From Microcaldota archaeon (GTDB lineage: Archaea; Micrarchaeota; Micrarchaeia; Norongarragalinales; SBBD01), in contig JAHJQN010000003.1 of the NCBI GenBank assembly GCA_018819225.1, forward strand, positions 186,001 through 250,000: a stretch of 64,000 nt of DNA, read 5' to 3'. The notes under the pieces are model-generated. The model worked only from the letters and a program-made list of their open reading frames with translations, was not told the origin of the DNA and searched no databases. Position 1 is the stretch's first letter. Each line of letters starts with the position of its first letter. The position numbers and the translations under genes were made by a program. Of the stretch, positions 42,258 to 50,216 are shown piece by piece.

Positions 42258-43730
42258 ATGGATACCGAGTTACCGTACGGGCCCTGGAAAAAAGTCTTGA
42301 CCGCCCAGTGGAAGGACTATCCGCTCCAGATATTTCAGAACGAAGAGCACCTGCTCCTCATTCTCCTGTTTGAAAAACAGAATAACGAGATTACGGGACT
42401 CCTCGTCATGGAACGCAAGCCGTTTCTCATCGAAGGCGATTTATCGAAAGTGATGCTCGCGCAAAAACGAGACATCACGTTCATAGAGAAATTCTCTAAA
42501 AACGATCACAAGCAATTCATGCTCCTCGACGCCTCGCCCCAATTCATTTCCTACACCGCCGAGGAATTGGAAGCCGAAATCACGAAACAATACGGCGAAT
42601 TGGAGTCCATGGGGCGCATTATCAAGAAGACGTTGGAAGCCAACGGCCACGTGAAAGTCAAGGATTCCAAGCAGATGACCGACAAAGATGCCCAATACTT
42701 ATTCGGAGATCCGTTAAGCTTGATGGCGCTTCTTCAAGGAAAACCGATGACGGTCCACGAACCCTCGACCGTCAAAACGCCGTTCGGAACCGATTTCCAT
42801 AATCAAGTCGTGGAAATCCCTATGGAAAACCTGCGTGCGACGACCATCGTCGGCGGAACGCAAGAAAAGCGCGTGCATGCGATGCACGTCGTCATAGAAA
42901 ACGTGTTGTTCAATCACACGCCATGCCTCGTGTTCGACGGAGACAACGCGTTATCCGGACTCGGCTTACCCAATCACGACGCGCAAGGACTCGAGCGATT
43001 CAATCTCCATGACAAACCCGTCGGATTTTCCGTCAAGGAATACCGGCTCGGAAAAGATTTGTTCATCGACCTCAAGCTCATAGACGCCGGACTCTTCTTA
43101 TCCGCCTTCCATTTGAAGGAAACGAACGTGGCGCCGTTGATTCAGCGCCTGTACGAAGAAAAACGGAAAGAGCTGTCGTCCCTCGACGACTTGAGTAACG
43201 AGCTCGTCCAGCTTCACGAAAGCCGGGAGATCCCGCGCTTCCTGATCCAGCGCGCGGTGCGCATTATCCGCGTCATCAACAAGGGCTACTCGAATCTTTT
43301 CGCCAAGAACATCTCGGAAGAATTATCCGCGTCATGGAAAGAGGAAATCGGGCGCGTGATTTATGTCAATCTATCCGACCAACACGAAGACATTCGCCAA
43401 CTCGGCATGTACTCTTTGTTGAAAGCGACCGCCAATTCCTCGCCGTCGGAGTTCACGCTCATGATCGCCTTTGAGCCCGATATTTCCAAGCTGCACCCGC
43501 GAACCCGCCAGTTGTTGATCGACCTATACCAAAAAGGAATCGGGTTCGTCGTACACGATGATCACGAAAGCAGTTTCAAAACGCTGCCGAATAGTCTGCA
43601 GATCGAAATAGTGGGCAACGACGTGATTTTAGGCGGACTCGGCATGACGAATAAGACGCGCATCGTGCTCCGGCCCACGCATTCGAAATGCACCGAATTC
43701 TCGACGGCCGCTCCCCATAAAGAAAAATAA
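42258..43730 (+). CDS. HerA/FtsK-like ATPase with degenerate P-loop
   Basis: 490 residues from the ATG at 42258, about 26 nt after a TATA box (ATTTATTAAC). The region VEIPMENLRATTIVGGTQEKRVHAMHVVIENVLF matches the HerA/DUF87 strand-loop-helix in position, but the loop reads GGTQEKRVH and lacks the Gly-Lys-Ser/Thr of a working Walker A. CLVFDGDN could be the Walker B strand. The N-terminal half (1-140) is unrecognised, with an acidic coiled segment (AEELEAEITKQYGELESMG). It may be a catalytically dead HerA relative that acts as a structural or regulatory partner. It ends just before the tRNA. Confidence 0.6.
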   Translation: MDTELPYGPWKKVLTAQWKDYPLQIFQNEEHLLLILLFEKQNNEITGLLVMERKPFLIEGDLSKVMLAQKRDITFIEKFSKNDHKQFMLLDASPQFISYTAEELEAEITKQYGELESMGRIIKKTLEANGHVKVKDSKQMTDKDAQYLFGDPLSLMALLQGKPMTVHEPSTVKTPFGTDFHNQVVEIPMENLRATTIVGGTQEKRVHAMHVVIENVLFNHTPCLVFDGDNALSGLGLPNHDAQGLERFNLHDKPVGFSVKEYRLGKDLFIDLKLIDAGLFLSAFHLKETNVAPLIQRLYEEKRKELSSLDDLSNELVQLHESREIPRFLIQRAVRIIRVINKGYSNLFAKNISEELSASWKEEIGRVIYVNLSDQHEDIRQLGMYSLLKATANSSPSEFTLMIAFEPDISKLHPRTRQLLIDLYQKGIGFVVHDDHESSFKTLPNSLQIEIVGNDVILGGLGMTNKTRIVLRPTHSKCTEFSTAAPHKEK

Positions 43731-43732
43731 AA

Positions 43733-43824
43733 TAGCGGGGGGTGGATTTTCCCTCGAAGAAGATTTGAACCACCGGTCTCCGGGTTATGAGCCCAGCGGG
43801 CACTCCTGGCTACCCTACCCCGCT
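43733..43824 (-). tRNA. initiator tRNA-Met (CAT) with a 17-nt intron in the T-arm
   Basis: On the minus strand a full cloverleaf can be drawn: acceptor AGCGGGG with CCCCGCT, D stem GGGT with GCCC, anticodon stem CTGGG with CCCGG around the loop CTCATAA (anticodon CAT), and T stem GGTGG with CCACC. The three G-C pairs that border the anticodon loop and the AGCGGGG acceptor are those of archaeal initiator tRNA. The T loop TTCAAAT is followed by 17 extra bases (43746-43762) before CCACC, i.e. a non-canonical intron near position 59/60. The extra bases can form a small hairpin (CTTC with GAGG), as expected of a bulge-helix-bulge splice site. Removing them gives a normal 75-nt tRNA. Discriminator base A; no CCA encoded. 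Confidence 0.9.
43746..43762 (-). other. 17-nt tRNA intron (non-canonical position)
   Basis: The insert between the T loop and the 3' half of the T stem reads CTTCTTCGAGGGAAAAT on the minus strand. Its precise ends are ambiguous by up to four bases, because AAAT or AAATC recurs at both borders. Confidence 0.8.
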
Positions 43825-43875
43825 ATAAACACAAAACAAGAGTAATACCTATTAGGGGAAAAGCAGGTTTATATT

Positions 43876-44466
43876 TCATTCGCCTGGACGAGGCGACGAG
43901 ACATCGCGATGCGCGGACAGCATCTTCTCCAACGCCGCGATCTTGACTTCCACGCGCTTGAGCTCCTTGCGGTTGTCAATGGCGTGCAAATCGTTCTTGC
44001 ACGTATCGCACTTGAAACGCCGGTCCAACGCGGGCTCGAAACTGAAACGGGAACACCCTTTCCGGCACGAATAAATGGCCGAACATTCCTCGGTGGACAG
44101 GGTTTCGCGCAGCGTATCGCACTCCTTACGCTTCATCATCAAAAAGTTGCGCATCGCCCGATCCAAATTTAATTTCCACGTATACGTAAACCAGCCATTC
44201 TGCATGTTCTTTTCGCGCGTATAGTCGACGAAACCGTACGAATGCAAGTGATTGAGAATGGAACGGATTTCCGCAATCTTCAACTGAGTCGACTCTTCGA
44301 TGATTTCATCGGTGGCCCCGTCTCCCACGGAATGTAATACGCTCAAACCCTTTTCGCCAATGCTTTCCGACACGAACTCGTCAAGGTGCAATAGAAAATC
44401 AGGGGCTTTCGGTCGTTTCGAAGTCGGTGATTTTCGCGTTTTTTTCGGGATGGGGCCTCGACGCAT
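43876..44466 (-). CDS. tfe: transcription factor E (TFE alpha)
   Basis: 196 residues. A winged-helix domain (about 25-105, with SVGDGATDEIIEESTQLKIAEIRSILNHLHSYGFVDYTREK) is followed by a zinc ribbon (CRKGC near 134 and CDTC near 154) and a C-terminal coiled segment. TFE helps TBP/TFB open the promoter and stays with RNA polymerase early in transcription. The start at 44466 is about 26 nt from TATAAATAT (minus strand, about 44488-44496), so the mRNA is leaderless. The first 20 residues are strongly basic and extra. Confidence 0.88.
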   Translation of the reverse strand: MRRGPIPKKTRKSPTSKRPKAPDFLLHLDEFVSESIGEKGLSVLHSVGDGATDEIIEESTQLKIAEIRSILNHLHSYGFVDYTREKNMQNGWFTYTWKLNLDRAMRNFLMMKRKECDTLRETLSTEECSAIYSCRKGCSRFSFEPALDRRFKCDTCKNDLHAIDNRKELKRVEVKIAALEKMLSAHRDVSSPRPGE

Positions 44467-44499
44467 AGGAAATCCTTACGAGGTAAAAATATTTATACC

Positions 44500-45897
44500 T
44501 TACTTGACGCGCCCTTGATAGATTTGAGCGCCTCCATTGTCCAAAATGCGATTCGCCGCCCCCAAATGCTCGACGGAATCCGAAAAAACAAGGGAATCAA
44601 AGAACAGGTCTCCGTCGATAAACACGTAGCGCACGTTTTTTTCCCGCAAGGAGGCCCATGCGTCCGCGTCGGGAAATTGAAACGTGTGCAACACGATGGC
44701 ATGCCGAGCATCCAACTGGTCCGCAAACTCGAAATACCCGTCCATGAACACCTTTCGACCGGACGCGTAGGTAATCAAGTGACCGCGATCCCATGCGGAC
44801 AGAACGCCTTGCTCTTCCGGAACCACGGACAACCATTCCGCAGCCGACACCGCTTCACGGGAATACTGGCCTTGAACGCCCGTAGAGAATACTAACACCA
44901 TCAAACTGATGGAGACCGCGAGGATGCCCAACAAAACGGGTTGAAACGGCGCCGACCGCTTCAACGCGGCCACGACCGCGGGCGCCGCAAAGATGACGGC
45001 CGGCAGCGCAATAAAAATGGAGGCGCGGGGAGCAAGCAACAGCATCAAAAAGCTGATCACCAGCCACGCGAACCAGAACCCGCGATGTTTCACGGAAAAA
45101 CGGCGGCGTTCCATCCACGCAATCCCCAGAAACACCCACACGATTCCGAGAGCCAGAAACGCGAAATCGAATTCCAATGGTTGCAGTTCGGAACTCGTTG
45201 CGAACGTTCGCCCCAACACCAGTTCATCCAACGGGAATCGCACGTAATACAGGACGCCAACGACCCACGGAAGGCCGTACGCCATCACGATCTTCCACGC
45301 AATGCGCTGATGCTCCAAAAAACCGTTTCCCACAAACAACACGACGAGTCCGCCCGCTATAATGGAAGTAAACGGATGCAGCCACCCTAAAAACAAGGCG
45401 AGACAACCGAGGGCAACCCATTTTCGATCCATGAGAAAAAGCAGCATCACCGGAATCAGTAACAAGGAGAGGGAATCAGGTCGCGTGAAAGCCATTGAAC
45501 GGATGAGAACGCCGGGAAGGAATGCGAACAACAACGCGGCAAAGAACGCCGTTCGCTCGTTTCCCAAAATGCGAATTGACAAGGAAAAAACGGCGATGAC
45601 GCCCGCTCCGGCCACGAGAAGCGAAACCAATGCGTACGCGTAGTAAACGGGAAGGTTCGTGAGCAAGGCAAACGAAGCCATGATCATGTGAAACAAGGGG
45701 TAGTACGTGTGAACGCGACCCTGAAAGGAAAGCGCATCCCATGCCGGCAGACGATTTTGTTGAACGATATCGGACGTGATGCGAAGATGATAATAATGAT
45801 CGGGATCCGGGAACGAGGAAAGGGATAACGGCAGTACGCGTACGAGCAGGGCAGAAACCACTAAAAGAATCAAGAGCTTCCGATAGTCTATCGCCAT
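44500..45897 (-). CDS. STT3/AglB-like GT-C membrane glycosyltransferase
   Basis: 465 residues with about 11-12 membrane helices. After the first helix comes FPDPDHYYHLRI, the DxD-type catalytic loop of STT3/AglB oligosaccharyltransferases, and the C-terminal soluble part carries VLSAWDRGHLITYASGRKVFMDGYF, which aligns with the WWDYG acceptor-binding region but reads AWDRG. It is much shorter than full AglB (about 700-950 residues). It may be a compact oligosaccharyltransferase or a related lipid-linked-sugar transferase serving surface glycosylation, which would fit the many sequon-rich surface proteins in the window. Confidence 0.72.
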   Translation of the reverse strand: MAIDYRKLLILLVVSALLVRVLPLSLSSFPDPDHYYHLRITSDIVQQNRLPAWDALSFQGRVHTYYPLFHMIMASFALLTNLPVYYAYALVSLLVAGAGVIAVFSLSIRILGNERTAFFAALLFAFLPGVLIRSMAFTRPDSLSLLLIPVMLLFLMDRKWVALGCLALFLGWLHPFTSIIAGGLVVLFVGNGFLEHQRIAWKIVMAYGLPWVVGVLYYVRFPLDELVLGRTFATSSELQPLEFDFAFLALGIVWVFLGIAWMERRRFSVKHRGFWFAWLVISFLMLLLAPRASIFIALPAVIFAAPAVVAALKRSAPFQPVLLGILAVSISLMVLVFSTGVQGQYSREAVSAAEWLSVVPEEQGVLSAWDRGHLITYASGRKVFMDGYFEFADQLDARHAIVLHTFQFPDADAWASLREKNVRYVFIDGDLFFDSLVFSDSVEHLGAANRILDNGGAQIYQGRVK

Positions 45898-45909
45898 ACC
45901 GCTGCGCCT

Positions 45910-46350
45910 CTACAGGAATTCGACCGTGGTTTTCTCAATGAGAAGATCCTCTAAAGCGTAGTGCTTCAAGACCTCGGGAGAATAACCGTATTGCGCACCG
46001 AGCGCTTGTTTCGCGGAAACGCTCAAGGCGAATGAAATTGATTTTCCGAACCGGGTTCGAAGGGTTTTCGGGATGCGGACCAGACTCACCAACGCGGCCA
46101 TACGCGTGGCAGCGCAAAACCGAATCGCCTTCGCGTGTTGAGGCGTGCACGCGATCCGACACATCCACTCCACCTCGAATTTCGTCGCGGACGCCGATCC
46201 GGAAAGGAAAGCTTTATAAGTCTGTGAATAAGTATAAGCAAGAAATCGGGGAAAACCGGCCAGTTCTGGTTTCAACGCAATGGTTTTTTCCGGAAGCTGC
46301 TTCGCAAGTGCTTCAGGCGAGAGCAGGGTTTCAATAAAATACACATGCAT
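45910..46350 (-). CDS. cgi121: Cgi121-like KEOPS subunit
   Basis: 146 residues from the ATG at 46350. The pattern of Cgi121/TPRKB is visible: a TYSQTYKAFLSG segment, the central FEVEWMCRIACTPQHAKAIRFC helix pair, and the terminal YSPEVLKHYALEDLLIEKTTVEFL helix. Cgi121 binds the tRNA 3' CCA end and stimulates Bud32 in the t6A-forming KEOPS complex. It shares a promoter region with the divergent eS8 gene: CTTTAAATGC lies about 35 nt upstream. A longer start (46416) is unlikely as it would cover the TATA box. Confidence 0.7.
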   Translation of the reverse strand: MHVYFIETLLSPEALAKQLPEKTIALKPELAGFPRFLAYTYSQTYKAFLSGSASATKFEVEWMCRIACTPQHAKAIRFCAATRMAALVSLVRIPKTLRTRFGKSISFALSVSAKQALGAQYGYSPEVLKHYALEDLLIEKTTVEFL

Positions 46351-46381
46351 TTCAATCGACGAACAACATGCACCGCGCATG

Positions 46382-46390
46382 CATTTAAAG
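46382..46390. promoter_or_regulatory. shared TATA element of cgi121 and eS8
   Basis: CATTTAAAG on the plus strand (CTTTAAATG on the minus strand) is placed about 29 nt before the eS8 ATG and 36 nt before the cgi121 ATG. It resembles the bidirectional box at 18735-18743. Confidence 0.55.
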
Positions 46391-46414
46391 GCGCGGGGAC
46401 GAGGCGATGATTCC

Positions 46415-46807
46415 ATGGTCCAATATCATAAAGCCGTGTTAACGAAACGGAAGGGTACGGGAGGAAAGCGCCGGCTCTCGAGTGACAAGCGCTTGGCGAA
46501 CTACGGCGGATTCTTCACGAAACCTGAATTTGACAAGGAATTGGAAGGCGACCACCGCGTGCACCGAAAGGGGAAGGGGGGCACGTACAAGACACGCTTG
46601 CGTTCCGGAAAATACGCGAACGTGATTTCAAAGGACGGAAAGATTCAGAAAGCGGAGATCACGAACGTGCTGGAGAGCCCGGATAACCGCCATTTCGCGC
46701 GCGAAAACATGTTGACGAAAGGGACGCTCATTGAAACAGCGCTTGGAAAGGCACGGATCACGAATCGACCGTCTCAACACGGCATCGTGCACGCCAAGCT
46801 CGTCTAA
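46415..46807 (+). CDS. rps8e: ribosomal protein eS8
   Basis: 130 residues from the ATG at 46415 (GAGGCGA upstream). It begins MVQYHKAVLTKRKGTGGKRR, the conserved basic head of archaeal eS8, followed by the DHRVHRKGKGGTYKTRLRSGKYANV beta-rich part and the SPDNRHFARENMLTKGTLIET segment. It belongs to the small subunit. Length is normal for archaea. Confidence 0.93.
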   Translation: MVQYHKAVLTKRKGTGGKRRLSSDKRLANYGGFFTKPEFDKELEGDHRVHRKGKGGTYKTRLRSGKYANVISKDGKIQKAEITNVLESPDNRHFARENMLTKGTLIETALGKARITNRPSQHGIVHAKLV

Positions 46808-46812
46808 AGCCA

Positions 46813-47298
46813 TTACTTCTTCTTGAGTTCTCCCGCAGGAATACCTAGTTTTCTCGCATTTTTTGCTAGTCCCAGTTTGCGATAGAGGTCGGCCGCGGCA
46901 TCCCTCTGGGATGGATGTGTCGCGTGAATGATACGAAGTGCTAATGCAAAATGCTTTTGGCTCGTAACCGGAGAACCGGGGGCATGCGCCTCTATTAAAC
47001 GTAAGAGGCGAGGGGTAAGATGTTCGAATCGCGCGATCGCCCGCGTAGCTTGGGCAAAATTTTCCTGCACCCTGCCTTCCGTGTTCCCATGATGGTTTTG
47101 CACCGCCCATAACGCGGAATCCGCATAATCGGATTGTTTCGCAAGTTGAACCACCGACTTTGACATTGCCTCCACTGTGGGATTCTTAACGTCTCCAATC
47201 ACATATGGAAAAGCGGGAACTTCCCCACGATATCCGCCTCTGCGCCTATTGGGGGGTTCAGGATATAATATATCACCAATATTCCTTCGTTCAGGCAT
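46813..47298 (-). CDS. uncharacterised 161-aa protein
   Basis: No family recognised. A Pro/Arg-rich head (MPERRNIGDILYPEPPNRRRGG) is followed by a helical repeat-like body: TVEAMSKSVVQLAKQSDY, ADSALWAVQNHHGN, RAIARFEHLTPRLLRLI, HFALALRIIHATHP and a Lys-rich tail. The helices are spaced like those of small TPR/HEAT-type scaffolds. TTTAATAATG lies about 35 nt upstream and GGTGATGGT precedes the ATG. It converges on eS8 with 5 nt between the stops. Confidence 0.6.
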   Translation of the reverse strand: MPERRNIGDILYPEPPNRRRGGYRGEVPAFPYVIGDVKNPTVEAMSKSVVQLAKQSDYADSALWAVQNHHGNTEGRVQENFAQATRAIARFEHLTPRLLRLIEAHAPGSPVTSQKHFALALRIIHATHPSQRDAAADLYRKLGLAKNARKLGIPAGELKKK

Positions 47299-47591
47299 AC
47301 CATCACCAACGGGAATGGGATGGTTGTCATTATTAAATCTTAATCATGACAAACGGATCAACGAATAATGAATCAGATCGCTTCAACAGCATTTGCCTAA
47401 TAACCCTCACTTGCCCAATAAGTCGTTGGTAGCGTTGAGTTGTTGGGCAAAGCCGCTTTAAACGAAAACTTTATTAAGCCGAAGAGCAATATTTATATAC
47501 TTTTCTGATAAGAACCGGCTTTGTTATCCCTATTAGGCGGATCCGCCTTTCGGAGGAAGAAGCGGTTTTCCTAGGAAGAGAGGATGCGTGC
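47299..47591. other. gar1-tfb leader region
   Basis: No gene. A strong TATA (ATTTATATAC, 47491-47500) begins the gar1-tfb transcript with a leader of about 65 nt. Upstream is an 8-bp inverted repeat, TTGCCCAA (47411-47418) with TTGGGCAA (47443-47450), with an inner short stem, which could be a small RNA or an upstream hairpin. In the leader itself AGGCGGATCCGCCT (47535-47548) is a 14-bp perfect palindrome. Confidence 0.5.
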
Positions 47592-47813
47592 ATGAAATTT
47601 CTCGTGCTCAAACAGACCGCGCGTGGAAACCTTCTGTTGCAGTCCTCGGAATCCAAGGGAATCGAACGAATGCCCTTGTTTTATAGGGGAAAGAAAGTCG
47701 CGTTCGTGTTCGACACCATCGGAAGAGTATCGAATCCGCTGTACTTGGCGTGTGCCGAAGGAGAACGGATCGAAAAAATAGTAGGAAAAACATTGCGAAG
47801 TGACCGCGTATAG
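47592..47813 (+). CDS. gar1: Gar1-like H/ACA ribonucleoprotein subunit
   Basis: 73 residues forming a small beta barrel: FLVLKQTARGNLLLQ, then the conserved PLFYRGKKVAFVFDTIGRVSNPLYLAC, which is the Gar1 core (GK.VG.V.D..G....PY). Gar1 works with Cbf5, Nop10 and L7Ae to make pseudouridine in rRNA. The gene lies 14 nt before tfb, a gene order seen in many archaea. Confidence 0.85.
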   Translation: MKFLVLKQTARGNLLLQSSESKGIERMPLFYRGKKVAFVFDTIGRVSNPLYLACAEGERIEKIVGKTLRSDRV

Positions 47814-47827
47814 AGGTGGATGAGGTT

Positions 47828-48727
47828 ATGGAATGCCCGGAATGTAAAAGCAAAAGCTTGAAGAAAGACGCGGGTAGAGGCGAATTAGTGTGCACGAAAT
47901 GCGGCCTCGTCATTGAAGAAAACATGATGCACCAAGGCCCGGAATGGCGGGCTTTTGATGCCGAACAACGCGCCAGCCGTGCGCGAACCGGTGCTCCGTT
48001 GAAATACATGAGCCCGAACAAAGGCCTCGTCACCGAAATCGATCAATACAACCGCGACGTGCGCGGAGGCAAGATTCTGCCGAGCCAGCAAGCGCAACTT
48101 TATCGCATGCGCAAGTGGCACAAGCGCGCCAGCATCAGCAACTCCATCGAACGCAATCTGGCGATCGCGCTCACGGAAATGAACCGAGTCGCCGCTCACC
48201 TGGGTTTGGAGGAAAGCATTCGCGAATCCTCGGCGCTCCTTTACAGAAAGTGCGTTGAAAAAGGATTGATTCGGGGACGACAAATCGAAAGCGTCGTTTC
48301 TGCAGTCATCTACGCGATCTGCCGCCAGTTCGGCATTCCGAGAACCCTGGACGAAATCGCTTCCGTTGCCGAAATCCCGAAGAAGGAAATCGGACGGACC
48401 TACCGATTGATTACGCAAGAGCTGGAACTTAAGATTCCGCTCACGAACCCGCGTTTCTACATCTCGCGATTCGTGACCGCTTTGCGTCTATCAGGAGAAA
48501 CGCAGCAAAAAGCAAACGATATCCTGGATGACGCGCTCAAGAAAGGATTGATTTCTGGCCGAGGGCCCATGGGCGTGGCCGCCGCCGCGGTCTACATCGC
48601 ATCCGTTTCAACGGGCGAACGCCGCACGCAAAAGGAAGTGGCGGACGTGGCCGGCGTCACGGAAGTGACCATCCGCAACCGATACCGCGAGCTCAAGAAA
48701 GCGCTCAATCTCGATGTCGCCATCTAG
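47828..48727 (+). CDS. tfb: transcription initiation factor B (TFB)
   Basis: 299 residues from the ATG at 47828 with a GAGGTGGATGAGG region upstream. N-terminal zinc ribbon (CPECKS and CTKCG), a B-finger/linker with EWRAFDAEQRASRARTG, then two cyclin folds (about 105-200 and 205-299), each containing the IRNRYREL or IGRTYRLI helix that recognises BRE and TBP. It recruits RNA polymerase to promoters. A GTG four codons upstream is an alternative start. Confidence 0.95.
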   Translation: MECPECKSKSLKKDAGRGELVCTKCGLVIEENMMHQGPEWRAFDAEQRASRARTGAPLKYMSPNKGLVTEIDQYNRDVRGGKILPSQQAQLYRMRKWHKRASISNSIERNLAIALTEMNRVAAHLGLEESIRESSALLYRKCVEKGLIRGRQIESVVSAVIYAICRQFGIPRTLDEIASVAEIPKKEIGRTYRLITQELELKIPLTNPRFYISRFVTALRLSGETQQKANDILDDALKKGLISGRGPMGVAAAAVYIASVSTGERRTQKEVADVAGVTEVTIRNRYRELKKALNLDVAI

Positions 48728-48773
48728 GCCGTTTTCCAAAAGCTAAATATAGCTCGGATGACTAGCGCATAGC

Positions 48774-49328
48774 ATGGAAATCGAGGTCAAATGCCGACTG
48801 AAAGATGCCGAATCCCTACGCGTTCGCTTGGCCGGCCACGCGCGATACGTGCAAACCGTTCGCCAAACCGACACCTTGTACGATTATCCGGACGAACGCC
48901 TGCAGAAAAAAGACGAAGTGCTGAGGGTTCGCGAAGAACGCGTCCTTCATGGCCGAGATCGGGGGACGCAACGCGTCATCGCCACGTTCAAAGGCGCCAA
49001 GAAAAAATCGAAGCTCGTCAAAAAGCGGGAGGAACACGAGCTGGAACTTCTGGCGGCATCCGCTGACGCGGACGATGTGGCACGCGAACTCGGACTCACC
49101 CCCCGATTAAGGTATGAAAAAATTCGCGAGGAATACGAGGCCAACGGGGCTCGGATCGAAATCGACTCTTTTCCGTACGAACACGTCGAATCGTACGTGG
49201 AAATTGAGGCGCCCAACGAGAAACGCGTCCACGCGCTCATGAAAACGCTTCGGGTCTCCCATAAAAGCGTGGAGAAAAAAAGCTATCCGGAACTCGTACG
49301 CGCCGCCAGAAAACGGAAACGTCAATAA
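48774..49328 (+). CDS. CYTH-family triphosphate-binding enzyme (CyaB/thiamine-triphosphatase type)
   Basis: 184 residues with the EIEVK signature at the start and the inner-tunnel residues RLxHGR/KGAKKKSKLVKKREEHEL and IDSFPYEHVESYVEIEAP. CYTH enzymes bind triphosphate-bearing substrates, acting as thiamine or inorganic triphosphatases or, rarely, adenylate cyclases; the sequence alone does not say which. It ends in a 7-nt overlap with the convergent NAD kinase gene. Confidence 0.85.
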   Translation: MEIEVKCRLKDAESLRVRLAGHARYVQTVRQTDTLYDYPDERLQKKDEVLRVREERVLHGRDRGTQRVIATFKGAKKKSKLVKKREEHELELLAASADADDVARELGLTPRLRYEKIREEYEANGARIEIDSFPYEHVESYVEIEAPNEKRVHALMKTLRVSHKSVEKKSYPELVRAARKRKRQ

Positions 49329-50122
49329 AACAGTTTTCTCCGCAATTTCTTCCAGAACTCGTCCTTATGCAGCATAATGAGTCTGGCCGGATCCGGAGAC
49401 AACGTGATCTGCATCGTGTCCACCGGATCATCATAAAATCCGTCCACGGAAAACGATGCCTTCCGCTCCACGACTTCAAGAGTAATCTTTTCGGACGACG
49501 GAAAAATGAGGGGGTGCAGGAGCGGATTCAAGGGCGCCACCGGAGTCATCAAGATCACGTTCAAATTCGGGGAAATCAGGGGACCGCCGACGGAAAACGA
49601 ATGCGCCGTCGAACCCGTTGACGTGGAAAAAATGACGGCGTTCGTGAAAAACAACTCGTCGAAGCTTTCGGAGAACACGCGAACATTAAAAGGACGGGAA
49701 GGCTTTCGCGCGTACACATGCACGTCGTTTAACGCCTCGATCTTCCGCCTGCCAATTTTGCATAACAGTTTGGAACGCTTTTCAATGCGGTATTTTCCGC
49801 TGAAGAACTGGTCGAGCGGGCGATCGAACTTTTCATTGATTTGCGACAGGAATCCGACGTTGCCCGTGTTAATCTCGAGTTTCGGTATGCCGGGGAACCG
49901 CTTTTCGGAGTCGAGGAATGCTCCGTCTCCGCCTACGAGAATAATGGCTTCCACGCGCCGACAGATCTCCCCATCCGGAATCCCGCGGCCGTTCAAACCA
50001 AGAATCTTCGAGGTGCCTTCCGTCATGAAATAGGAGTCGATGTCCCTGCATTTGCGACGGCGTTCCAAGTAGTCCAACACTTTCTTGGCCACCACGTGCG
50101 ATTTCTCGGTATTCTTGCACAT
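49322..50122 (-). CDS. nadK: NAD kinase
   Basis: 266 residues with the GGDGAFL motif (about 78-84), the INTGNVGFLSQ strand (about 99-109), and STGSTAHSFSVGGPLISP (about 173-190) of ATP-NAD kinases. It makes NADP from NAD. The start is unusual: the typical first strand (RRIGFMCKN) extends upstream of the first ATG, and no ATG, GTG or TTG lies between the preceding in-frame TAG and that ATG. Either translation begins at a rare codon such as ATC, or at the ATG at 50122 with a clipped N-terminus. A TATA (ATTTATAAC, about 50189-50197 on the minus strand) is present. Confidence 0.85.
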   Translation of the reverse strand: MCKNTEKSHVVAKKVLDYLERRRKCRDIDSYFMTEGTSKILGLNGRGIPDGEICRRVEAIILVGGDGAFLDSEKRFPGIPKLEINTGNVGFLSQINEKFDRPLDQFFSGKYRIEKRSKLLCKIGRRKIEALNDVHVYARKPSRPFNVRVFSESFDELFFTNAVIFSTSTGSTAHSFSVGGPLISPNLNVILMTPVAPLNPLLHPLIFPSSEKITLEVVERKASFSVDGFYDDPVDTMQITLSPDPARLIMLHKDEFWKKLRRKLFY

Positions 50123-50216
50123 GAAGCCGATGCGACGGAATCGTTTGGCGATACTAACCCCCTAATCGAGACTGAATGAATCCCCACGTTATAAATGGTT
50201 TACCCCTTTAAAGCAC

